Source: Trogon surrucura (Eukaryota > Chordata > Aves > Trogoniformes > Trogonidae). From it: a stretch of 64,000 bases of DNA. The stretch covers positions 6,138,001 through 6,202,000 of the forward strand of contig CM036636.1 of NCBI GenBank assembly GCA_020746105.1, in the 5' to 3' direction. The number at the start of each line of letters is the position of its first letter. Positions within the stretch are counted from its first letter, which is position 1. This document shows, piece after piece, positions 23,096 to 35,100 of this stretch. The notes below the pieces were generated by a model. That model ran no database searches, was not told the origin of the DNA, and worked only from the letters and a program-made list of their open reading frames with translations. Made by a program: the position numbers and the translations under genes.

Positions 23096-23120
23096 ATGGC
23101 AGAGAGCGAGCGGCGGGCAG
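23096..23120 (+). CDS. PTPA: PTPA coding exon 1
   Basis: The ATG has strong context (A at -3, G at +4). The exon encodes MAESERRA plus the first base of Gly; the donor is gtgagg at 23121. The peptide resembles the mammalian start MAEGERQ. It is a short exon placed by homology and splice phase. Confidence 0.85.
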
Positions 23121-26100
23121 GTGAGGGGCGGCCGGGGCGGGCCGGGGGCTGCCCTCGGGGCCCTTGAGGGGTGTCTCGGGGCCGGGGTGCCGGGCCCGGG
23201 GAGCTGGGGGAGCTGGGGGGGGGGCGCTGGGCCTCGCCCTGCGGGGGGGTCCTGGGGCCGGGGGCGCTGGGCCTCACGCTGCGGCCGGGCGAGGCGGGAG
23301 GAGGCTCTGCCGGGGTCACGAAGGGGCCGCGGAGCCCCCTGAGCCCGGGCCGAGGCCTGCGGGGCCGGCAGGTGCCGGCTCCGTTCCGGCCGACCCGCGG
23401 GGCTGGAGCTCCCCGGGCGATCCGCACCCGCAGCGGGCGGAGCCGCCGTCCTGCCCGGCCCGGGGCGCGGTGCCCGGGGTTGGGGTCGCCGGAGCAGTCG
23501 GGGTGGGCTCTCCCGCCGCCCGTCGCGGCCGCTTTGGGACTCGCCTGGCCGAGGCGGGCGGTGTTTGCTGGCACGGAGGATCCATCTCACGGCCGGGTCT
23601 GGTTCCCCCCCCGCCACCCACCGTGTTTCCTTCCTTGAGTGCCTGCGGTCCCTCCCCGAGAGGGAACACAAAGCGTGCGTTGGAAGCAGCGATGGCTCGG
23701 AAACAAATGCAAGGAGGTGAAACAAGGTCTGTGACGAGGCAGAGGTTGGATCCCCCTGGTTCACAGACGCTGCCCTGGCTTCGTTTCTGGGCGTTATGTA
23801 TTACCTGTATTAATGGGCAAGTCACTGTTTGCCTTTTTATTGCTACTGCTCCAGAGTTTTTAGTTGTTTTCTCATGATAAGCTCTTTTAAAGTAAGAGCT
23901 CCGTCGTTATGGCGCTGGTCACTGTGAGCTGTGGGCTGAATTTTCGAGAGAGAGGCAAGGCAGGCGTGTCTGCTGTTTAAACTCCTCGCGTGTTGTTCCT
24001 CTCATCCTTGTACGTGGAACTTTTACTGTACCTGATGTGTGGGAATGAGCCAAACGCCGTAACACCCTAGGCAGGTGATGGGAACGTGTTTGTTCTGTAG
24101 ATGCTGAACTCGAATGGCAGAGAAGTGACTTTCTGAGGTTGTCTGACCAAGTCTATAGCAGACTGTGTGGTGTATGGGACTTCGGATCTGTTTTTCCCTG
24201 ACCTGCCTGCTAGACAGCGCGGCTCTGCTGCTGTAAAGACTGCTGATGCTTCTGGGCAGTATTTTCTATGTAAATGCAGCTGATAATATTGGAAGGAGTT
24301 GGAGTTTGGTGGTGTGTGTTAGGGAGCCTGAACTTGCCGTAGTGTGGAGAGCAGTTGCTGAAGTGCTGCTAGGGCGGCTGGTGTTGAAAATGCCTTCAGA
24401 ATATCCTGGATTAAAAAGATGATCTGGGTGACTAACAGAGTCTGTAAATTCATGTCAGCACCCGGTTTCCTTTGCAGTGCTTTGCTGCACTGCCTCTTAC
24501 TGTTAAAAGCTGTGCTAGAGGCACTTTGTGTTTGCTCCTGTAACCTTGTGGAGCGTTTCTGGCTCGGCGGTGTCCGATCGCGGCGCTGCCGGCTGAGAGC
24601 AGAGCTCTGCAAGTCGTGGGGTTGTGCCCTTGGTTGGGCTGTCGGGGAAAAGAGCCCCTCTAATGTGTTAACAGCTTGCGTTTGCATTAAATATGACATC
24701 CTGGGCTCTCAGAAGGCTTTAAAATTAAATGATCTTCATAGCTTCCCCCTGGAAGGGGCTGTGTTCCGGCATCCTGCAAGCCCCAGCACTGCCTGGGCCG
24801 GGGGCTGTGGCTCTGGACTGCCATCTATTGAAGGGCTCCAGTTTTATCTTTGCAGGAGTTGTCCTTTAGGCCTCACACCTAACGAACTGTGCCTTGTTTT
24901 TAAGGAGAGCTCAGTGCTTCAGCGCGACCTGAGGTTTGTATTCACTAGACAGAACTAACTAAACCAGCTGGACTCTGTCTTTGTTATCTCCTGCACCAGC
25001 CTCTCTCTCTGGATGGGAAATGCATCTTCAGTGGTGAAAACAAACATAACACCACTTCCTGAAGCCTTGCAGCGTCCTTAGGAGTAGGTTACCCAGGGAT
25101 CTGAGGATATTGTTTGGTGAAAAGGACTTGGCGAGATAATGGCATGAACTGGGATGGATTTGTTTGCTTTCTGGCTCCTGAGAATTGGATGTTGATTTCT
25201 GAGAAAGGAAGATGGAAGGTTTCTTTTTTCTCCACTGCCTCTCTTTTACTTCTCTTTTTGCATCTCCCAGGCACCTCCGAGGAGGTGGCTCCTCCCCTCC
25301 AGCAAAGCTTCATGATCCCCAAAAAGGAGATAAACATGGTTTCCGACATGGCCAAGTGGAAGCGCTCTCAGGTATGGCTCTGGGGTCAGGGAACACTGGT
25401 AAGTGCCTGTAATTTTTCAGTGGCAGCCAGACCTGGTCTGGGAACAGCCACAAGGTAAAGCAGGTTTGGGCAGGTAATGGGAAATTAATTGATTTGTGTT
25501 TTAAAGCAGAAGAGTCACTGCCTGTTTGTAGGAAAAGGACTTGGCAGTGAGGTGTGAAGTCTGGTGGCCAAATGCTCTCACAAAGGACCGGGCAGGGAGA
25601 CCGGAGAGGCTTAAAAATTACTGCTGCTCCCTCCCAACAAGCTAGATGAGAAGCTGGTGGCTGTCTCATCCTGCCTAGCCTGTACCTTGTGTCAGAACTG
25701 GGTTTACCCAGTGCTGTTTGAACTCAGCTTGAACGTGGTCCTGCTCCTGTCACAGCGTCAGGCTGGGCCAGTTCCCAGGGCCTTCCCACCTTGCCGTGCT
25801 GGGAGGGGCTCTGGAGCCAAGGCCTTCAACCTCCTGGGTAATTTGTGTTTACGGTATGTGTGGAGCTGGTGGAACAGGCAGGTGCTCCCCTCTCTGCCCT
25901 TGAGGGATCAGTGTGTTAGCTCAGGCTTGTCCCACCTCTTAGGAGCAAGTTCTTGCTTGATGGCTGCTCTGCGGTGTCTTAAGAGAAGCTGAAGTTGTAG
26001 CCAGGCCTCAAGCAAGCCTTGGAGTGCAGCTTCCTTCGTTAAGTCTCCTGGGTTTAAGGAGTTGCTCCTAATCAGGGGAACAAGGAGGGGGAGGTGGCAG

Positions 26101-29100
26101 CATGCCAGGTGTTTTCTAAGGCTTCAAGAGCAGTGAATTTAAAGAGAAGAGCAGTGAGGAGCCTGAACTGTCTCCCACTTGTCAGGTTCATGAGTATGGG
26201 AGAATGGTGTAAGGAGGAAAGGCCACAGCTGAGACCCTGCAGTGCTGAGGAGTTTGAATTTGACCTGAGAGGAGGCGGGGAGCTGAGGGAGGTATTTCAG
26301 GGGCAGTGCGAGCTTTTTTAGGGTTCTCTTCTCTGTGATTTTTCCAGAGATGCAGAGTTCTTGGTGCAATCGCCGTCTGCCTCTGAGGTCTGCAAAACCA
26401 GCAGTAGCCTCTCGGCAAGCCCTGCGCTCCGCGTGTCTCCGAGCAAGCAGCGTCGTGTGCTGGGAGAGGTTCCCTTGGCGCGCAGGGGTGCTCCCATGCT
26501 GCGCTGCTCGTTCACACAGACCCTGGGTATTCGCTAATGCCCCGCTCTCTCCTGCAGGCGTACGCAGATTACATGGGCTTCATCCTCACTCTGAATGAAG
26601 GCGTCAGGGGCAAGAAGCTGACCTGCGAATACAAAGTTTCAGAGGTAGGAGAAGAGTTTGGATCCCCTCGTTTCTACTTTTCTACCTTTTTTTTAAAATT
26701 TTTTTCTTTTTTTTATTGTTTTTTTTTGGCTCTACGGTGAATATTTCCTAGGTGAGGAATGAGTTGGCAGCTTATCTGGGAGCCAGGGAGAATAAATGTG
26801 GTTGGCTTGTGCTTGGGACTGCAAATGTCAGCCTGCAGTCCTCCCCGCAGGATGCAGACGCTCAGTGTGCGCTCGCTGGCTGGGGAACCCAGCAAGTTAC
26901 AGGTGGATAGAAGCTGGTGGTGAAAAGGAGGACGTGGAAGGGACGTGTTTTGATCCTGCTTTCACGTTTTGTTTTTTTTTTCATTCGGTGGTCTTTGGAA
27001 GACGTGGTATCCCCACCTGGTTGCAGGCAAAGACTGAGATGTCTGCACCGTCCCCGTACTCCCCCTGGCCTCTCCGTGGGGCCTGGGGCAGGGCACTTGT
27101 CTCCTTGTGCCTGGGCTCCCTCGCTGCTCAGGCGGTGCTGACAACGCCCATCTCCTTGCGCCGCGCTGTAGCTGAGCTGTGCGAGGTCTGGTGGGACAGC
27201 GTGCGAGCTCAGCGCCTGTCCTTGGCTGGATCTGCCTTGCCAAGGGCGGTGCCGAGGGTTGCGGGGGGCTGCGGAGCGCGCGGGAGGGCTGGGCTGGGGG
27301 GGCAGAATCGCCTCTTCTGAGGTGTTCAGCAGAAAGGACCTATTTTCCCCCTTGCATTAACGTCACTGCCCGTGGCTCTGTCTGCTGCCCTGTTTTAACA
27401 CCTGTTCACCTTATCAGGGGACAGCGAGATGTTGCAGGGCGTGTGTTGGCCACCAGCTTCGCTGCTGTGTTGCGTGCTGGATCCCCCTTCCTTGTTCTGT
27501 GTCGCAATGAGGAGATCCTTGGGTACAGTTTTACTGTTCAAACTTACCACAGCTGTGTAAGAAAGCTGGGAATAGTCTAAAAAGCTCTGAGCAGAATGGG
27601 AAGCAGACTGGGCCCTGTGTGTTTATAGCTTCTTTCTGGTGAGGGAAGGCAGCGTGCAGGGATCTTTAACCCGGTGGTTTATGTCTGAAGCAGGTGTGTT
27701 AAGTCCAGGCTTCCTTTCTGGGAGGTGGTGTGTGAATGAGAAGCTTGCTTCTTGTAGTTCGTGGAGGGGGGCATCACGGATAATGAGTCCCTTCCTAACA
27801 GGCTTTGTGTCCACCTTTTGTTCCTTCAATTCGGTAGAAACTGCTGTCAAATGCTGCTCTTGCTGTCTGCATTTCACCTTTGAGTTTTGTCTTTGTGACA
27901 ATCTCGCTCGTTGCCAACCATTCCAACCATTCACAGCGCAGTTCAAGGGAAACAAAGCATTAAACCCGAGCAAAACAAAGAGGAAAAAAACCCACCCTCT
28001 TCTGCCAATCCCTTTAGCTGTCAGCTATCTAGGAAAAGCTGTATCAGGGCTGCCTCCTTGCAGCAGATCCCTCTAGGAGTGAATGTTTACCATCCGTGGT
28101 CCCAGTTCAGGTGACAAACAAGAGACACGATCCCGGCTGCTTGGGAAGTGACGGGGAAACGTGCCTCGTTCCCCTGGCGCTGAGCAGAGCAGAAGCTTGT
28201 GGCTTGAGGCACAGGAGGAGCATCCCCAGGGCTGCCTTGTTGATGAGGTTGCCTGTTCGCGCGGGTTCGTTTGTAGATCAAACTGCTTATCCGTGCTTTT
28301 AAAGGCTCAGCCCCTTGTGGCCTCTGCTTGCATCTCTGCTCCGCTTTCTTCTCTTTTGCCGTACCTGCTGCTGATGCGCTTTTGTGCCGTCCCATCTTCC
28401 TCCCTGATCAAATGCTGGGGACGCCTTCCTTTGGCAAATGACCTCCTGCAATCCTTTCTGCTGAATACGTATCCTCTCCGTGACTTAGTGGTGTTGCTTT
28501 GCCACGGACAAAAAAAAAAAAAGTATGGTCTGCTCTGCTTTGAAAGAGACAGCTTAATGCTTTCCAGAGTAGCGTGTGTCGATACCAAACTGTCTGCTGG
28601 AGCGAGAGCTGGATCCTTTGGGGGCTGAGCCCCTGCTGAGACTTGCTGAGCTTGCTCTGCTCTTACAGCAAAATTGCGTGGAGCTGTCTGGGGTTTTGCT
28701 GGAGGCATCTGACAAGTAGTGATAGCTGAGCTGTTGTTTAGGACTCTGGCGTAGACACTGTGTCTGGCACAAGGTTGTATGACTGATAGGCTATGACCTG
28801 CCTTCTCCTCCTGGAGGGAGAGCTTTTCACCTGGGGAAACGGTGCGGCAACTGCTGGGGCTGCAGCCTGGAGCAGTTTTTTCAAAGCTGTGACTTTGATC
28901 AGAGGAGCAGTGAGGCAGGGAGGAGGTTAATTTTGGCCATGCGAGGTGGAGCAGACCTGCTCTTCAAGCAGCTCGATGCACCGGGAAGCCAGCTGGGGGG
29001 AAACTGGCCGGTGTTGTGGCTTGCTCTGGTTGCAGGGGGCAAGTGGGGAAGCAGAAATCCCCTGATTTTAACAGCTTCCCCCTCCAGCAGGGCACAAGGA

Positions 29101-32100
29101 GCCCACAGGGGCAGGTTTGATCCCCGCAGGCAGCTCTGGCTGCTGCGGTGCCTTCTCAGCACCTCCGCCAGCCTGGCCCCTGCTCTTGAGAGACGCTGAC
29201 AGGCCTCTGCTCCGCAGGAGGCTCCGTGGTTTGCCTTTGGTGGTTTGCCTTTGGGACCGGTGGCAGACTCGGGGTCAAGGGGATGCAAAATCAGCACAAC
29301 GAGAAGAGGGAGGAGAGGCGGGGGGAGAGGCTGCCCTTGCTTTGATCACTGGAAAGGTAAAGCAAAAATAGAGCTTAAAAACCCAGCCAGGCAAAACAAG
29401 GCTGCAGCAGTGCTGATGGTTGTGTTCCCGTCAGCTCTGCTCTTCCCCTCCTTCTCCCCCCGCTGAGGTCAGCCCTGGATGTACAAGTTTCCTCTGCCGG
29501 ACAATGGGAAGCTGCTGCTTTTAGTAACCCCCTTTTCAAAGGGCCTTGAGCCCAAAACGAGCCGCATCTCTTTAATTATTTATTGGCATGGCTGAGCCAG
29601 CAGCTGGGTCCTGCTCTCGGGTGTTCAGTGGGGCTGGGCTTTTTAATCCCTTTAAAGCAAGCGAGTGGGGAAGGGGAGGTTCGACTCTCGTGCTCCCCAA
29701 GGCCTGCGGGCAGATCTGGGGAGGGGGAAGGAGCTGGTCCTCGCCAGCTCTTTATCCAAGCAGCACCGAGAGCTCGCTGAGCGGGGTTTGAAATATGGTG
29801 GCTGCTCGTAATGAGCTGCTGGTGCCGGCGGATAAATCACCAGCACGATTTAATTATTTAATGCAGCCCAGTGCTGAGGATGCTGTTGCTTAATTGGAGG
29901 GGAATGCAATAGCCAGGAAGGAGTAGAGCCGAGTCTAAACCCGGCCCGGCGCGCTGGGGAGATGTGCAGTTCCTGCAGCGTTTCGGGCAGCAGGGAGCTG
30001 GAGAGGAGGGGTCGCGCTTCCTTGGCCCGCTTGAATCTGGGTGCTTGCAGCCTTGCCAGGGCACCCAGAGCTTCTGCCCCCACGTGTCCCGCGGCGCTTG
30101 GGTCTTCTGTGTTGCTGGTGTCCTCAGGTTTTGTCCTCTATGCCAGCCTCTAGCCTGGCTCAGCGGCCAAGCACCGAGGTCCCGTGGGGTGGGCAGATCC
30201 CTCCTCTGCCCCGTCCCACTTCCCGTGGGCTGATCCCACCGTGTCCTCAAGGTGGCACCTCGGGAGCTGCTGTCGGTGGGTGGAAGGCTGCGTCTGCTGT
30301 GAGCCCCTTCCCCTGGGAGCAGAGGGCCAGGGGAGTGATCTGTGAGAGTATGGCTCTGCCCTGCCTGTCTCTCCACTCTCTCCCTTCGAGTGGCACTTCA
30401 AGAGCCAGAAACTTGCTGGGCTCGGCTGTTTCCTCGTCCTCCCAGCAGGCAGCGTGAAGAATTGAACCGCAGCCCAGGAGACCAGCCGGCTTCACACGGT
30501 CGATGCCTCCAGCAAAGTCAAACCAGCCGCTGCTTCAACTGTCCTCTTTGTCCCCTTGAAGGAGGGATCCCCTCTCGAGACAGAGGAGCCTACATTGCCC
30601 GGGGCCTGGCCAGCTGCTGTGGCGGCTCACGGCTCTCCGGCTGCTTGGAGTTGCGCGAGGAGAATCCCAGAGCCTCTGACAGGCTTGACCAGTTGTCGGC
30701 AGAGCCTCCTAAAACTGTTTGGAGCTGGTAAAAATGCTTCCTCCGGTGTTGTATCTTGGTGTGTCAGGTGTAGCTATTCCCCAGCTGTACGGGCAGTGTG
30801 GGGAGGAGGCTGTGTGAGTTTGCCAGCCCTGGTCCTAACTGTACAGCTTGAGCCATCGGGCTGTATTGCCTGTTGTGCTTCTTTTTTTGCTTCATGGCCA
30901 CAGCAGTGCTTCCTCCACTCACTCTCGTACATCCTGTGCGGGTTCCTGACTTTCTCCCTCCAGCCCTGGGTGTAAGAAAGATGTCTCTGTTGTCCTGCTC
31001 TTGCATTTGTCTTCCCGTCAGCTTTGTGTTTTATTGAGACATTTCTCTGAGAGCCGAGGGTTTCTCATGCTTGCTTTGAGACCACTGATGGGCAAACCAG
31101 GCTGTGTCTTCCTCTGGGTAGGTACAACCCAGGTTGGTTGTGTTTTGCCCCATGTACTGGGTATCCCTGGGTTGGAGCTGCCGCGGCAGTCTGGCCGGTA
31201 CGAGTTTGAAGCAACAAAATTCATGCTGAGGGTTGACTGGCGATTAGACGCTGGGTGCTGCACAAATGCTAACGCCGTCACTGCTCATCCTGGCTCCTGA
31301 GAGACGCTTCAGTTCAGAGATAGCAGCCTCGAGAAGGGCCTCTAAACCACATTGTCAGCCGCTGGTGAGGGTATTCGGTACGTGCTGTGCTGTATCCCGT
31401 GGGGGATGCAGGACCCTCAAGATGCGGAGCCCGAGTTGCGCATTAGAGAACTCGGTCCTGTGTGCCCTACAGCCAGGAGGCTGCTGTAGCTCTTCTCCCA
31501 GAGGTTTGGGAGCGTAGTGCTGGTACAGCTCATGAAAGGCTGTGTGGGTGACTGGAGAGCCTGCCTCAGGCTGGGCTTTGTACTGGACTGATCTGAGGAG
31601 AAGGATGGTTCTCCTGGCCTCTCTGCATTTCGGGGACGGTTGGCACATCCTGTTTCCGCTTGGCAACTTTGGGGAGGATGATGTGAGCTTTAATAACTCC
31701 AGTCTAGGGCAGAGATGTTAGAGCCCGAGAGACTGCTCTATGTCACTGAGACCTGTTGTTGTCTTTGTCTCTGTAGCCCATTGAAAAGCTGGTGGCTCTT
31801 CTGAACACCCTTGACAGGTGGATCGATGAAACTCCACCGGTGGATCAACCTTCTCGTTTTGGGAACAAAGCCTTCAGGACCTGGTACGCCAAACTAGACC
31901 AGGTGAGCATGTCTTTCCTGTGTAGTGTTACGTGCAGCTCCTACAGACGGGCAGCGTGCCCAGCAGAGGTAGGAGAACTGTTCTGTCATTGAGTGGCAGC
32001 CAGGCAGCCTACAGAGGAATTGCTCAGATAAGCTGTGAAGGATCCACCTCTTGATATGCATCACTTACCCCCGATCTGGTGCTGTCTTCTCTTTTTAGGA

Positions 32101-35100
32101 GAGCATATGGTCCAAGTAAATGCACTTGGCTGGATCTCCAAGTCCTGTCTGAGCCACGAGAGCCCTCCAAGCCCAAGGAAATCCTTTGCTCTGTGTCTGC
32201 TAGCTGACACACAAAATCAAAGGAGGGCTGTGAAACTGCTTGACTTTCTTCAGCTCGGGGCACTTGCCCTGCACCGAGCTCAGGAGGTGACACAGGCACA
32301 GTCCCAGCGGCAGTGAGCTTGCAGGTGGTCTGCTGCTCCGTTAATGCTTTTGTCCTGGAGATGACTCAGTAACTGGGTTGATGTACTTGGATGGTGAAGC
32401 TTCTTATTTCCTGCAGCATGTGTGTGGCCTGGATAAGTGTCAGGACAAGCTCTCCCAGAATACCTCCATCTCTGGAGATGGCTTCTTCAGCAGGAGAATT
32501 TGCTCCTCTGTCGTGCTGGCTCAGGCCATTGTAGGAGTGCACCACTGCAGCTCTGGCTCTGCAGCAGCATCTGAGCAGGGGGTGACTTGTTCCTGCACTC
32601 ACTCGAGGGAGTCTTTTGTGCCTTTCAGGAAGCAGAAAAGTTGGTGGCAACAGTGATTCCCAAGCATTTGGCTGATGCTGTGCCAGAAGTGGCCGTGTAC
32701 CTGAAGGAATCCGTGGGGAACTCCACCCGCATTGACTATGGCACAGGTAGACTTGCATGCTGGGTGAGGCTGGACTCCTTTGGGTGATGACCCGTTGGAG
32801 TCTGGTGCTGCATTTATTGAAATGTGTTATTGCCACTGTATTTAGTGCCAAGTTGAAACGAACACCTTCCTTCTGGAGGCTCCTCACCCCTGTATCCAGT
32901 GTGGGCTGTAACTGAGGGAGCTGGGGCTGGGAGCAGGGCTGTGCTAGAGCTGTGACACCCTTTGCACATCTCATCGGAGGAAATGTGAACCAAGCTGTGC
33001 AAACTCTTCTGAGACAAACTGGAGGAACCACTTTACCGCCTGCAGCAGTTCTGCACGTGCTGATCTGCAATAGGCAGTTTGGAGGAATAAAACGGAATTG
33101 CTTGACTTGGAACTAGAGTGGGAATCAAGTTTGTGCTCAGTGGGAGGTGTCTTGGGGTCTGGTGCTCCCTAGAAGTGACATCACTGCTTGCAGAGGGACT
33201 TAGAAATCTGAGGGTAGGAGCATTTTGCACCTAAGCGGATACTGAATTGCAGGTTGACATAACCACGGTGCCTGCAGTTAGACCTAAACCCAGAATTGTC
33301 TGCGTGGTCTGCTCCTCTGTCTGGAGGACAGATGCATCCTCGCCAAAAGGCAGGAGAGCAGGATGCTGTGGGTGCAAGGAAACACAACGGCGAACCTGGG
33401 CGGGGAGAGGAAGAGGAGGACGTGGGTAAAAGGATGAAGAGCTGGAGGCTGTGCACTGCTTGCTAGGAAAGCTGCGGCTCGCTGGCACCAGGGGGAGATG
33501 TTGTCTTTGGAAAGGGACCTGCTGGCTGGGGTTTTGTCAGCTGGGGAGGAAAATTCAGCCTTTCCTCCCCTCCTTTGTGTCCCAGGACAGAGGTCCATGT
33601 CCTAACTCACAGTGGCTGCACTGTAGGCACACTGTTCTTATACTGGGAACTGCACTTCTTCATAATGTGGAGCTGCTGATCTTGTACTCTCCCTTCTTCT
33701 GTGGCTACTTCCACCAAAAGATATTTCTGGGTTTGCTGGTTGTTTCTTTTCCTTGCTTTTAGCTGAAAGACCAAGCTACTTTCTGGGACGGACTGTTCCT
33801 AAGAGTGTCATGGGATCCATGTCCTTCTGAGAGGGAGATATTTTTGATGCAGGAGGAAATCTGTTTACTTGCAGATGTGAGGTTCTTTCCTATCCCCTGA
33901 GCAGATGATTCTGCGGTGCTCCACTTCCCCTGCTCTGCCAGGCTCCGGGGAAAGGCCCTGCCTTGCTCCCAGCATGCCCACTGTTGGAGCTGCTTTTCCT
34001 CAAGAACTTAATTCTTTTCTCAAAGTTAATAATCTTCTTGTGAATGTCTAGAAAATGTGCTTGGGGTGGGTGCTGCATGGGGATGGTCATGGTATTAGTA
34101 GGGACAGTAGGGTTGGGGCTTTTCAGATGGGACTGTAGCTGCTGTGATTTCTGAAGAGCCCTTGTGGTGCCTGCAGAAAGGTTTTCTTGAGGACCAGGGA
34201 CACCCATGTCACGTGTCTTCATGTCTTTTAACTCCAGGGCATGAAGCTGCATTTGCAGCCTTTCTCTGCTGCCTCTGCAAAATCGGTGTGCTCAGAGTGG
34301 ATGACCAGATGGCCATTGTCTTCAAAGTATTTAACAGGTGAGGTGATGGAAGGAGAAGGGCTGGAAGCCTTGGGCGGGTCCCTTCCAGCTGTCTGAGAAG
34401 TTACTGCCTGTTCTGTGTGCAAGACTCCTGGTTGTGCTCCCTTCCTTCCTCTTGTCCACGCTCATTTGGGAGTAAGAAATTGTAAGAAGAGCCTCCTCCT
34501 GTGGTGTGAGCTGGGCAAATCGAGGGCCTTCTGCAAACACGTATACGTAATTAGAGAGTGTGAGCGCTGAAGGGGTTGCTGGCCTAAGGAAAGCAGTCAG
34601 AGTGGAAAACTGAAGACAAATTTAGACAAAATTGGGATTAATAGATGGTACGGTGACCCATTGTAACTGCCTCCTAAAGAGGTGATAGCACCCTGTCTTT
34701 CAGAGGCTGAGTGTCTTTCTGGAAAGTTACTTCAGCTGAGCACAAGTTACAGAGCTCACTGGGTGAAGCTCTGTGCTTTGTGATAGACAAGGATGTCTGA
34801 TCAGAGGATTTCACATCTCTACTGCTGCTCTAGGTGTGTTTCCAGCCCAGGGGGTAAAGTTGGTGGTGATGAAACTGGTGGAATGGGTGTTTGGAGTCCA
34901 GAGATCTGATCCTGCCTGTATCACTGTTTGGTGGCAGGGAAAAAATTCCTTTGATAGTACTTCCAGCTGTAATTTTTCACCTGAAACAGTGATTGCCGTA
35001 ACGTGGAAAACTTTCTGAGCACTTTTGAATGTTGTTGAAGGAGAGCGAAGTGTCGGTGTTTTCAGATAACAATGGGTGTGGGGGAAGATCCGCACCAACA

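Larger units (their letters stand above)
21900..23580. promoter_or_regulatory. CpG island and bidirectional CRAT/PTPA promoter
   Basis: The sequence is very G+C-rich with dense CpG through about 1.7 kb. It contains the CRAT start (22593, minus) and the PTPA start (23096, plus), which are 502 bases apart and point away from each other. I see no TATA box between them. YY1-like ATGGCGGC/ATGGCCGCC motifs occur repeatedly in the gap, as expected for a TATA-less housekeeping promoter. The transcription starts themselves cannot be seen. Confidence 0.85.
23121..31776 (+). other. PTPA: PTPA introns 1-3
   Basis: Intron 1 (23121-25270) starts in the CpG island and carries dense G-runs near its 5' end. 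Intron 2 is 25372-26557. Intron 3 (26645-31776) is 5.1 kb with a 14-bp tandem duplication at 29227-29254. I recognised no additional coding exon in them, including no counterpart of the extra segment present in the longest human isoform. Confidence 0.7.

Noticed and set aside
22226..23764. 512-codon minus-strand open frame over the CRAT/PTPA promoter
   Set aside because: It lies in a CpG island where stop codons are rare, is composed of Pro/Arg/Ala/Gly, and overlaps the true CRAT exon 1 in another frame. It has no recognisable domain.
24419..24958. 179-codon plus-strand frame in PTPA intron 1
   Set aside because: Cys/Leu-rich translation without resemblance to any protein, and mammalian PTPA has no such exon that I know of.
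32366..33070. 234-codon minus-strand frame
   Set aside because: It is antisense to PTPA exon 5 and flanking intron; no known domain.
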